From the NCBI GenBank assembly GCA_028622995.1, contig JAJQJQ010000017.1, positions 1,612,001 through 1,676,000 on the forward strand: DNA of 64,000 nucleotides. Reading direction: 5' to 3'. The position numbers and the translations under genes are program-made. The notes below the pieces were generated by a model, which had not been told where the DNA came from, did not search any database, and saw only the letters and a program-made list of their open reading frames with translations. This document shows, in pieces, positions 1-10,163 of this stretch. Each line of letters starts with the position of its first letter. Position 1 is the first letter of the stretch. The stretch comes from Panagrolaimus kolymaensis (lineage: Eukaryota > Nematoda > Chromadorea > Rhabditida > Panagrolaimidae).

Positions 1-1507
1 TTATTTGCAAAATTTGGGTTAAATTGATTAAAGAAAAGTCCATGTGGAATTGCACCAGCTGCAGCGCCAGTTGAAATAGGGAATCTAGGAAATGCAGCGG
101 CGATGGAAGCTGTAGGAATACTTTGTTCAATTTTTTGACTTATACTTGGCATCGTTGGAAGTCGAGATTCACGAGCCACGGCTTCAAGCGATGGACTTGG
201 TGGACTAATTGTTGTTACTGCAACAGGAACTCCTCCTGCTTTGTTAGTTGTATCATTATTCGGGTATGTCTAAAACACCAATACTTGGATTAAATTATTA
301 CTGCGATATTCAAACCTCTTTCTGCAATGTTGGAGCTGCATCATCATCGGATATGGGTGATTTTTCTTTTTTCGTTGGTGTTTTTTCTGCTTTAGCGTTT
401 TTGAAGAGTTCATTTAAACTTCTCTCCTCTTTAATTTCCTGTTCTCTTTTAATACATCGTTGGCATTCAAATGGAGCAGTTTGAATTGCAATTTCTTCTT
501 TCACCACCGCCCTTCCATCCACGTGAGAAATTAATAAATGATTATTCACATCCGAAATTGCCATAAATCTATGCCCACATTGTTCATGTGGACATCGAAT
601 ATAATTATCCTTTGTAATTTCATGAAGTTGTGGAGATTTATGTCGAAGTTTGGTAATGGATTTTAATGGAGATTTTGTTTCATCGTCTCCTCGAATCCTT
701 TTTGGTCCTCGAGGTTTTGGTGTAACTTCTCGCTTTTCATCCGAATCATCAGCTGCTTTTTCTTTCTCCGCTGCCGCAGCTCTAAAAAAATTAATTTGAT
801 TTTAAACTTTGTACGAAAATGGTGCGAACCTTTTTTGAATTTGTGAATTATGAATATGAGGCGATGATCCATCTGTTAAAACTCCATGATAAACTTGTCC
901 ACGGAAATTTGTTGTAAAAGTAAAAGTATGTCCTGCATTTGTGGGTGTACGACTTAAAATCATTATATTTAACATATAATAATTATTTTGCTTCATTGCG
1001 GAAACATCATCCGATTCATCTAAATCTGTAACACACGTGGAAGCATCAACCATTTCCATTTGCTAGAAAAAAATTTTTGTTTAAATCAAAATGGCTTAAA
1101 ACTTTTTTTTTCGCAAACCATTTTTCGCTTTTTTGGAGTCGTTTGTGAAATTGAGGAAGTGAAAAAATTTTTGATCATTGGTTCTTTAACTTCGCCTTCC
1201 TCAAGATTATCATCGTCCATACTCATGAATAAATTATTATCTTTTTTAATTCCTCTATTTGTTGATGAACTTGTTGATAGATGATTTAATCCAGAAATTT
1301 TAGATTCAGGAGACCTTCTAAAATCACTCAGTTTATTAACTAAAAAGTCAAAACAAAATACTACTCTTTGTTCTTTTTTAAAATTTCATCTTTTTTGTCT
1401 TCGCTAACACCATTCTTATTTTCATGTATTTTGGAATCCTCGTCATCATCGTCATCATCATCAATCCGTAGACCATGGTCTAGACCTTCTTCATCCTCGC
1501 CGTACAT
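1..1507 (-). CDS. Scribbler/Brakeless - ZNF608/609-like nuclear protein, 3' part outside the window
   Basis: Exons read on the minus strand: 1507-1365, 1317-1119, 1062-830, 781-316 and 269 to the left edge, so the C-terminus is missing. The protein opens with an acidic stretch (run of Asp near residues 15-22) and has a basic nuclear-localisation-like TTPKKRKM segment. A beta-rich block with FRGQVYHGVLTDG resembles the NVTWRNKTYVGTLLD block of ZNF609. A C2H2 finger follows, CPHEQCGHRF with H-x4-H, matching the finger of that family (CPHPNCNKKY). The last part is Ser/Pro/Ala-rich and low complexity. Known relatives are nuclear transcriptional co-regulators; binding partners cannot be read from sequence. 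The AG lying 14 nt upstream of the first ATG suggests a 5'-UTR intron or spliced-leader site. The family call rests on two short conserved blocks; the order and spacing of blocks agree with ZNF609. Confidence 0.62.
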
Positions 1508-2525
1508 TTTTCCTTCCTACAAATTTACTAAAGATTTTTAGAGGATTTTGACAAAAGCGGTTGCCTCCACGCAATTAAAACATTTTTTAAAGTAAATTTT
1601 AATACATTTAATAGTTTAAAAAATGTGAAATAGTTTTTTATGGCGCAGACATACAAACACATAGATCACAATAAAGTGCAAAAAAATGACAGCCGTTTCG
1701 TTGTAAGATTCTTTTTAATAACTTAGAGTTAATACATTCCTTTATGTAAGGTATGCATGTGAAATTAAATCATAAGAAAGTTCAAAAATGAAAATACATA
1801 ATTTTGTGCCATTCTGGTTTATAAGCCGCAAAAAAAATCAAATGCAAAAAGGGTAAACAATAATTAAGAAAAAAAATAATGCTAAAAATCTCTCAGAAGC
1901 ATTGATTATTTACTCAATAACAAACATTTTCTTGTTAATTATAGTCGTCATGGAAACTGTAATTTTTTTTCTTGCTAGTTTTTGCTTTTATACTCCGACC
2001 GATGGGACATGTAATTGACTTTTTATAATTTATTTTATAACCATCATTAAAAAAATTTAAGATAATAAAAAGAGTTTTTAAAATAGCAAACTGTTCGAAA
2101 TAAAAAATTCATTGATACCAAAATAAGTAAGAATGTTGTTAAATGGAAAAAAAATTATATCAGGGAAAAGTGACAATTAAAATTACATTACTGAACATGT
2201 AAAAGACAGGACAATTGAGATCGCTGGCATTTATATGCACTGAAAAAAAAGATGGTGATTTTCAAAATACTATTTGGAACGATGAAAAAATGGTAGTTAA
2301 ATTTACTAATTGTCGATAGTAAAAATCGATAGTAAAATGTATTTTACGACATTTAAATAGTAACTTTAAAAATGTTTAGGGGGCGTTTTCTTTAAGTGTC
2401 TATTTCCTGGTACTTTGATATTTTTTACGGTAATTACAGAGATGTCTCCTTTTCTTTGTAAGTTTCGTTGGAAGATTATTTATCTGTTGGCTGGTACACT
2501 CCCTTTAAAAAAATGATTGTAACCA
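1508..2525. other. Intergenic, no gene seen
   Basis: AT-rich DNA upstream of the Scribbler-like gene (minus strand). No open frame with splice support on either strand. It probably holds the promoter of that gene, but no specific motif can be supported. Confidence 0.5.
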
Positions 2526-2724
2526 TTAAAGGGACATAGCTATTTCATGCCTTTTTTGAAATTTCGTTTGCGGGCACTGAAAGTTACACTTGGTAAGGCG
2601 CGTGTTTGAATTACCGTGTAAGACAGAAGTGACACGGTAATTCAAACACGCGCCGCCCCAACTGTTCCTATCAGCCCCAGTATCGAAATTTTTGAAAAGG
2701 CATGAAATAGCTATGTTCCTTTAA
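2526..2724. mobile_element. Nested inverted-repeat (foldback/MITE-like) element
   Basis: The outer arms are 2526-2563 and 2686-2724, about 38 bp with a few mismatches, ending TTAAAGG/CCTTTAA. The inner arms are 2597-2619 and 2632-2654, 23 bp and perfect, around a 12-nt loop. The inner arms are GC-rich compared with the surroundings. No coding capacity. No clear target duplication was found. Confidence 0.75.
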
Positions 2725-2932
2725 TTATTTTAAAAATATGTAAGAAAGTAAATAATGCGAAGATGGATGTTGAGAGAGCGAGCATTATTTTGAATGTCAA
2801 AAAAAGAAGCGAGATTTTGAAGTTTTTATAGTTTGATGATTTTTTTCCAACTTGTTTTCTATCTTTATCGTGTTATTTTCATTTTGATAAATTACAATTC
2901 AACTTAATCGTTTTAGGGTTTTAACGGAAGAG

Positions 2933-3266
2933 ATGAAGCTATTTACAAAAAGCACTCTTAAAGCTGGACAAAAACGTGAATACGGGATGATGGAAGCTGC
3001 TTCAAATGATGATTACTTAATAAAAATTCAACACAAATATTGGACAAGATCAAAAAAAACTGAAGATGAAGTTATTTTTGTAAGTCATTTTTATTAACTC
3101 ATGTATACTCTTACACTTATTTTACATTTTTTTTAGGTACCTAAGCAACCTGGAAAGAAGAAACATATGACTTTAACTAATCTTTATAATGGAACGGTTG
3201 TAAGTTTTTGTATATTAAATTTTAAAAATTTGATTCACTAAAAATCATCAGAAAAAGAAATCTTGA
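2933..3266 (+). CDS. Small unknown protein, about 74 aa
   Basis: Exons 2933-3079, 3137-3199 and 3252-3266 join in phase to a basic 74-residue protein. The ATG lies 16 nt after a strong acceptor (CGTTTTAG at 2909-2916), typical of a spliced-leader site. The introns are short with GTAAGT donors, which supports real transcription. There is no signal peptide, membrane segment or recognisable domain; the middle is Lys-rich. Exon 2 ends in phase 0, so it could instead splice to the acceptor at 4669 and provide an N-terminal extension to cyclin E. Function unknown. Confidence 0.4.
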
Positions 3267-4690
3267 CGCCATCGTTTATTTGCTTCAATATTGTTTTTCA
3301 AGGACATGAAATGAGTTTAAAAAAATGATAGACGCATAAAAAATTTATAAGCAGGCAAAAGAAGGTTGTTACAAAAAAAACAAACGATACGTTCTTTGCT
3401 GTATCATTTATTCAATCATGACTCGAGTCTGGAAGTCGACGACGATCGTCCGGCGACAGCCGTTCCATCCATCTTCTATGTTTTTCTTATCGTCCGCCAA
3501 TAAGCTCTAAAAATGGACGATTGGCGCCAATATGAATGCATACTGCTTGCAAAAATATGCTTCGATACAGCTGCTTTTTTTTTGTTTATTCTTCCGTCCA
3601 TCTCATTGACCATTGGTCAAATCAAAACTCTAATGTGGCGCCTTCTTACTCCCACTTTTTTCTTTCAATCATTCAAGAATGAGCGGTTTTTTCGTTTTTT
3701 GAAAAAGCTTATAAGCAATTTTCCTATCGTTTTTCCCCTTATTTCCGCCTTTTTATTCATTAAATCTCTTAACTTTCTTTAAAATTACATTTTCTATTTA
3801 CTTTACATAGGGTTTTCTTATATTTTAAAATTACTTTTATAGATCTGTTTAATCTTTCTTTAATTCTTCTTGGTCATTTTTGTATGGGAATAAGGGTTAA
3901 AAATTGGTTGTAAATCAAAAATGTTACTCGTACTAAAGATTACTGTAATACCTCGTATATTATTAGTTCACATGATTGGATCTTTCATGTCAAACTCGAC
4001 CGCCAGTCAAAAAAATGTAGCAGACATCTAATCTAATAAAGCGCGCCTTTTTCTCTTATTCGTAATAACTTAGGATGACTTTTTAAAATTTATTTGAAAG
4101 TGATAATGGTTTCAAACTTTGGCGCTTTCATTCATTTTATTTTTTTGACTCACGGGTAGTATACATTTTCTTAGTGACCTCAATGGTAGCTATATCCATA
4201 TGAAATTCAATCTGGTAGCTCATCATTTTGCTGGGGATATTGAAATGCCTGAGCGACTCTCTGTGTCATTATTTGCATAAAATATACTCATTAGCCCTCT
4301 TTTTTAGTATATCTGGGTTTACTGTATGTTTAAAATTTATTTAAAAAACCATTTTTTTGCCATTCTTTTAGAATGGACCACTGTTATTATTGCTAAAAAA
4401 TACCTTTCGTTCTTTTTTGTAAAATTGAGGACATTTATTGAGTGACCAGATCTTTTTAGACAAGCGTCTTTTTTTCTTATTGCTTCTTTGCTATGTTCTT
4501 CCTGTCGACGACAGTCCGCGCCAAAAAATAAATAGTCATATTTCGGCGCGGTAAAAAAATGTTTTGCGCGCTGCTTTTTTCTTGTTTTGTGCTAACCTTT
4601 TTTTATTATGAGTTTTTACCATCAATAGCGAAGAAAAAATGTTAAGTTTAAATAATTAGAAATTTTTAGAGCATCCTGAATACCAAAAAT
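3267..4690. other. Intergenic or long cyclin E intron; no gene seen
   Basis: AT-rich with a few short GC patches around 3425-3470 and 4500-4560. The open frame at 3513-3782 is poly-Phe/Leu low complexity and has no splice or start context, so it is not called. The 3' end may act as cyclin E promoter. Confidence 0.4.
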
Positions 4691-5991
4691 ATGCCTAAAA
4701 GAAAACATGAATGTAAGCTTTGTTAAATATGTTTAATTAATTTATAACTTATTCTTTCAGATTCAACATCCTTCCGGCAATATTCACAAGAACTTGATGA
4801 ACTCTCACAAAATTGTAAGCGGTCAACTCCAACTATGATGCAAACACCAGAGCTGGGTTCGCCAAAAGACGTATGGTCGCTACTATGTTCTAAAGATGAG
4901 TTAATAAAGAGACATTGGAACAAAAACGATCATCCTTTGATTCAACTACCACAAATGCGCTTTCTTGTTACTGATTGGTTAATGGAAGTCTGTGCTGATC
5001 GAAAACTTCATCGTGAAACATTTCATCTAGCTGTTGAGTACTTTGATCGTTTTATGAATCATACAAGAGGAATTCAACCTCCACAATTGCAACTGATTGG
5101 CACTGCTGCATTATCTATTGCTTGTAAATTTGAAGAAATTTATCCTCCTAAATTAGCTGAACTTGTTGAATATTCTGATGGTGGATGTACTGCAGATCAA
5201 GTTGTTTCAATGGAATGTATTATTCTTGCTAAACTTGGATGGAACTTTACTCCAATTACTACGGTGCACTGGTTAGGCTGCTTTTTACAACTCCTTTCTA
5301 AAATGAATGAAAATTCTCCTGCTTCAATACGAAAAAAGGATTTCAAAATGGTCAACCTGCCTTCTTTAAATTCATCTGATGACGAATTCTCATCATTTTT
5401 AAGCCTTATTGATGGTGTAACAAATGCTTTGGATACAAGTGTTAATGATTCTTTTCTTATTGATCCAAATCGATCTTACGATGGGCATGTTATTGTCAAT
5501 GATTCCATTTGTGTACCGAAACTTATGAGAGATGAATTTGTTCAACTTGCCAGAATAATTGATTTATTGCTTGTTGATTATAATTTTCTCAGTCGTCGTT
5601 ATGGAGAATTAGCAGCTGCTGTATTGTTCTGTTCTTATGAACCTTATGAAGCTATCGAAGAAATTACTGGTTTCAAAAGAGACAGCCTTTCAGAACTTAT
5701 TAGGGTCGTACAATTCTATGTTGATTATTGTGAAGAAAAATCAATCATCTTTGAAAACTCGTTTATCGAAGAAATTAACAATGATGATCGGCACAACATT
5801 CAAACTTACACTCCTGGAAACAAAAAAATTCTTGTAAGTCTCTTCCTTTCTGCTTTTTATAATATTTTATTAAATTTTAGGATGAAATTGACAAGCGTCG
5901 AATCACGAAAATGCGAGAACTAAATGAAATTCATAAGGAAATTAAGAAGCAAAGAGATGAAGCTGTTGTTCTCAAAGATGTTAATTCATAG
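4691..5991 (+). CDS. cye-1: G1/S-specific cyclin E
   Basis: Exons 4691-4712, 4761-5833 and 5881-5991 encode about 401 aa. Cyclin E activates CDK2 for S-phase entry in the nucleus. The N-terminus MPKRKHE recalls the RKRK motif of other E cyclins. The first cyclin fold carries WLMEVCADRKLHRETF and a diagnostic KFEEIYPPKLAEL. The second fold ends near DRHNIQTYT, equivalent to the human cyclin E DAHNIQTH. Between folds, at about residues 170-250, there is a Ser/Asp-rich insertion of roughly 60-70 residues absent from human cyclin E. The 3' exon adds a basic coiled tail. The in-frame codons from the acceptor at 4669 to the ATG leave open a longer N-terminus using exons at 2933-3199; otherwise that acceptor is the spliced-leader site. 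Confidence 0.9.
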
Positions 5992-6608
5992 ACAAATCTC
6001 CATTCATAACAGGTTCTTCAAGCCTACGGGTTAATTTGTTTTTGATAATGTTCTTTTGTATTTTTGTTAGTCATTTTCTTAGAACCAAATCTTCTTTTGT
6101 ATTTTATTTATATCTATTGTTAGAATCCATTATGAGTAAGAATTTGATTTGAATTGTAAATTTTATATTAGTCTTGAAGTCATGTTTTTTTTAAATATGG
6201 TATAACTTTTTATTTATGTAATGTGGCATAAACGGTTACTTTATTATTTATATTTTACAATAACACTTATTTTTGTTTATTCATCTTCCGGTCAGAAAAT
6301 TTTAAAGCTTAGTTTTTTTATATAAAATAACTGTAGAATCAAAACTTTCTACAGTATAAAAAATGTTCTCACATGCATAAAGTTTGCAGATGTTTTGTTT
6401 ATTAACATTAGAATTAAAAGCAAAAGTTGAAGTTTTTAGGAGTAACGCTTCTAGGGAATCAATAATATGATTGATAGCGGGTTTAATCATGAGTCAATAC
6501 AATTAGCAATGAATATTACTCTTAGAAACCTTTTGTCCAAAAACAAATTAAATCTTTAAAAAATGTTTTCATTTCAGCCATGGCATTTAATTTTGAACTA
6601 GGAGCTAC
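5992..6608. other. 3' flank of cyclin E, no gene
   Basis: AT-rich 3' UTR and intergenic sequence. A 62-codon minus-strand frame at 6302-6490 has no supporting context. Confidence 0.5.
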
Positions 6609-6625
6609 GCGGCCCTTCGGGCCGC
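6609..6625. repeat. GC hairpin with TTC/UUCG-type loop
   Basis: Perfect 7-bp GC stem GCGGCCC/GGGCCGC closed by TTC, in otherwise AT-rich DNA. It shares its GGCC-TTC-GGCC core with three hairpins near 19.2-19.8 kb. Confidence 0.7.
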
Positions 6626-6810
6626 CGGCAACATGTTTTTGAAATGATTTTTATTAAATTTTATACCAACATTTTACATACAATAAATAAAACAACTATA
6701 CAAAAAAAATTGAACAAAGGCTTTTAGTTCTTAATGGATAATCAATGTGGATATTAGGCATATGAATGAAGTTTCAAAGGTTTTTTCAATTGTTTAAAAA
6801 TGTTTCAAAA

Positions 6811-7435
6811 CAACACCATAGTAATTGAATTCGACCACGTAGTAATTTTATAGATTTGTTGAGCATTCCACAATATTCGGCCATGTTGAAAAGTGTTGAG
6901 ATTGAGCTAAAATGCGGACGCTTATAACAGATCAAAGAAAAAACAACTCACCATAGTTAATGAATTAAGCTGCAATGGAATTTTATGGAGTTTTATATGG
7001 ATTTCATAAAATTCGACCACGTTGAAAAGACTTGGTATTGAGATTGAACTAAAATGCTAACGTTTATAACAAATCGAAGAAAAAACGATTCACCATAGCT
7101 ATTGAAATTGACCACTATGTAATTTGATGAAGTTCTTGAACCATTTCATAAAATTCGATCACCTTGAAAAAATTTGTTGAGATTGAACTAAAATACAACT
7201 GTTATTTATAATTCGAACAAAAAATGAATCACCAAAGTTATTGAGTTCGACCACGTTGTACTTGATGTAGTCTTATAAGCATTTGATAAAGTTCGACCAC
7301 GTTGATAAGAGTTGTTGAGTTTGAGCTAAAATACAACTGTTATTTATAATTCGAACAAAAAATGAATCACCATAGTTATTGAGTTTGAACACATTGTAAT
7401 TTGATATAGTTTTATAAATATTTCATAAAATGAAG
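6811..7435. repeat. Tandem satellite, about 140-bp unit, about 4.5 copies
   Basis: Diverged head-to-tail copies. The landmark GTTGAGATTGAGCTAAAAT recurs near 6895, 7036, 7176 and 7314, a spacing of 138-141 bp. Other shared pieces are ACCATAGTTATTGA, TTCGACCACGTTG and AATTCGAACAAAAAATGAATCACC. The last two copies are most alike. No coding frame persists through the units. Confidence 0.85.
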
Positions 7436-8234
7436 AGAACGGCCGGAAAAGCAGTCGAAACCACTTAGCCTGATGTGATAGCCAAAGTTTCCAATGGTAC
7501 ACTACAAAGCAAAATTTTTTTGATAGCCAAATCAGGTTTTTGCGCGTGAGCTTAAATAGAGAGAGCGTTAAGGTCACCGTTTGCGAGCAAGCTTGCAAAA
7601 TTTATCTGAAGCAGCTTTTTCTTTCTCGCCTTTTATTGACTTTGAAAGCAAAATTAACATAATCATTCCATCGCGCTTGTGAATGAAGTTTTTTGATTTC
7701 ATTCATATTTATGCAAATTTTTTCATTTTTTCTCTTTTCTTTATCTTGTGAATGAAAAATAAAATGACACGGACGAACGCACAATGAAAATTACTAGGAA
7801 GGATTGGAGGAAATAAGAATACTGTGATTTTTATGATTTATTCTATCAATATTAGTTCCTTTAAACTATAAGCATATTTACTTGTTATTAATTTGTTAAT
7901 TAAGAATTTTTAAGTTTAAATTTTGCCATCGTCGTCGATAAACATGAATATCGGTTAACCCATCCTCCTTATTTTTTTTAAATAAGTACTAGCAACTAAT
8001 TCTCTTAACACGATAAAAAGCAGTCTGGCAATGGTTGGAAGAGAAAGGAATAAATATGAATGAAAGTCGCCTTTTGCGCTGGTAAACCAAGCGAGCATTC
8101 TACCGATAAAACTGCAAAGAAACAAAACAAAAAAACGACTAATATTTTTTCATTGACGCTTTTTGACTTTCATTTTTATTCCTTTAAAAATATTGAACAG
8201 TCGTTTAAACTTTAAATCTTTTTAGAACTTTATC
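7436..8234. other. Intergenic, upstream of TRAP-alpha
   Basis: No gene supported. The frames at 7344-7598 and 7602-7784 (minus) overlap the satellite or are low complexity. The sequence just before 8235 should hold the promoter and leader of TRAP-alpha (acceptor TTTTTAG at 8219-8225, then 9 nt to the ATG). Confidence 0.45.
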
Positions 8235-9272
8235 ATGTCTTCCAGGTGGCTTCTTGCTCTTTTTGGCATTCTTTTGATTTCTACAAGTAAGTATTTTCTT
8301 GATTAGTTTATGTAATCAAAGATAGTTTTGCAGGTTTTCCTTTGATTTATGCTGAAGATTCCGCTGATGGCGAAGTTCAAGATGAAGTAGATGACAAAGC
8401 TGCTGAGGTATGTAGTTTTTATCATATGCCATTAATTTCATTTCGTTTATTGTTTAGACCATGGATGAAACCGATTTTAAAATTACATCTTCACCTGATG
8501 CTCAAATTAGTTTTCTTTTTACTGAACCTGTCGGTGCTGGTGAAAGTAAGCCTTTATTTTTATATGTTGATTTTTACACCACGTTTTTAGATCTTGAACT
8601 AGTTGCTGGTAAAGTAGCTAAATTTTTAATTGGTTTTGCTAATCGTGGTGAAAAAGACTTCACTGTTCACTTTTCTCACACTTCTTTCCGCTATCCTCTT
8701 GACTTCAGCTATCATGTTCAAAACGTAAGCCTTTTTAACTTTTAGGTTTATTGTTTATAACTTTATCTTATTTTTTTAGTTTACTGCCGCCCGTTATCAA
8801 CGTGTCGTTGCTCCTAAACAAGAAGCTACATTTGATTTTGCTCTAATCCCTAATGAAGGTTTTATTGGACGTCCTCTTGGATTGGTTGTTGAACTTCATT
8901 ATTCTGATGCTGATAATGTTCCATATGTTTCAACTGCATTCAATCAAACTGTCAACATTCTTGAAGATGACTCTGTTTTCAACGCAGAATATTACTTCTT
9001 GATTCTTACTGGCATTGGATTCCTTGTTCTTATCCTTCTTCTTGGTAAACATTTCTTCTTGTTTTTCTTGTTTATAAACTTATTCGTTTACAGGTCAACA
9101 TTTTCTTTCTCGGTTCACTCGCAAACAACCTCAACGTGCTCGTCATCATCAAGAAACTGGTACCGGTAAAAATGGTGATCTTGACTTTGAATGGATTCCC
9201 AAGGAACATACTGAAAAGCGTTCACCTAAAATGGGCTCACCACGTCAACGTAAACCTCAAAAAACAAATTAA
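8235..9272 (+). CDS. Translocon-associated protein subunit alpha (SSR1/TRAP-alpha)
   Basis: Exons 8235-8286, 8334-8407, 8458-8545, 8591-8724, 8780-9044 and 9094-9272, about 263 aa. It is a single-pass ER membrane protein that works with the Sec61 channel in translocation of nascent secretory proteins. An N-terminal signal peptide (MSSRWLLALFGILL) is followed by a short acidic segment, shorter than in vertebrates. The lumenal domain has KFLIGFANRGEKDF, TSFRYPLDF and FNQTV, each aligning with human SSR1. Then come a transmembrane helix (YYFLILTGIGFLVLILLLG) and a basic cytosolic tail with FEWIPKE, matching the MSWIPQE motif. All junctions keep phase. Confidence 0.95.
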
Positions 9273-9780
9273 AGTTTTTATAAATTATATATAACTTATT
9301 TAATTCTTTCAATCTCTTATGTAATTTTTTCTTTAATGCCTTTGTATTGTTTTTTAATATACTTTCTTTGGTTTTCTTGAAACGCTGGTTGTTTGTTTTG
9401 TTTTTTTAATACGGAGTTTTAATAAAAAAAAATTAAATTTCATTTCCTTATTTTTAATTTAGACCAAAAGTGGATATAAAATTTCCCTTTCAATGTTTGT
9501 CGCGTTGGTTTGCTGCCAAAATCGAGGTGGAAAAATGCCACGTTGAATTTTGTTGAGAAAATGTATGAAGCATACTCGCTTTATTATATTCTCAAAGCTT
9601 GTGGAAAATTACAATGTTGTCTACTATGGTATGGAGGTAAAAATGTCTCAAATAAACAAAATTTGAAGTTTTTTAAACTTTAAAAGCCATGTCTAAAACA
9701 TTCGCAAAGTTTTATGATTTATAAAAAGAAATTATTAAGATGAAACATTTCTTTCAAAAATTGCAACTAAACTATTTTTA
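9273..9780. other. 3' flank of TRAP-alpha, no gene
   Basis: AT-rich 3' UTR and spacer. Nothing coding was seen. Confidence 0.5.
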
Positions 9781-9960
9781 TCGTGCCTTTCATCAAGAAA
9801 TATCTATCAGCTAACATCGTGATCTTGACGTCCAATGAATTCCCAAATAATACATTGGAAGGAAGTTACTTTAGATACATTCAACTTGTTATCATGAATC
9901 TTAAAATACAAAATGTTTTTTATCTTATAAATTGTATAATATTATTTACTTAATTGATAT
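9781..9960 (+). pseudogene. Decayed duplicate of the last TRAP-alpha exon and 3' UTR
   Basis: CGTGCCTTTCATCAAGAAA, then GTGATCTTGACGTCCAATGA and ATTCCCAAATAATACATTGG parallel, in the same order, exon 6 of TRAP-alpha at 9139-9221. The following ATAAATTGTATAATATTATT also resembles its 3' UTR. The frame is lost through deletions and stops. Only this end seems to be duplicated. Confidence 0.5.
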
Positions 9961-10163
9961 CTTTTATTTTAATTTGATGCATTTATGCTGTGTTTATAAT
10001 TTATTTAATGGAGTTTATAAACACGGGTCATTTTGATCTTTAAGTAAAAAAAACGCTAGTTAATTTTTTTTAACAAAAATGGGTTCCAAACTACCCTTTT
10101 AATTTTTTCTTTTTTTTACTTTTCTTTTAAAATTTTGTAGCATAGGGATTTGAAGAAGAAAAA

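Noticed and set aside
3513..3782. 89-codon open frame
   Set aside because: Low-complexity Phe/Leu sequence, no splice or leader context, no resemblance to any protein.
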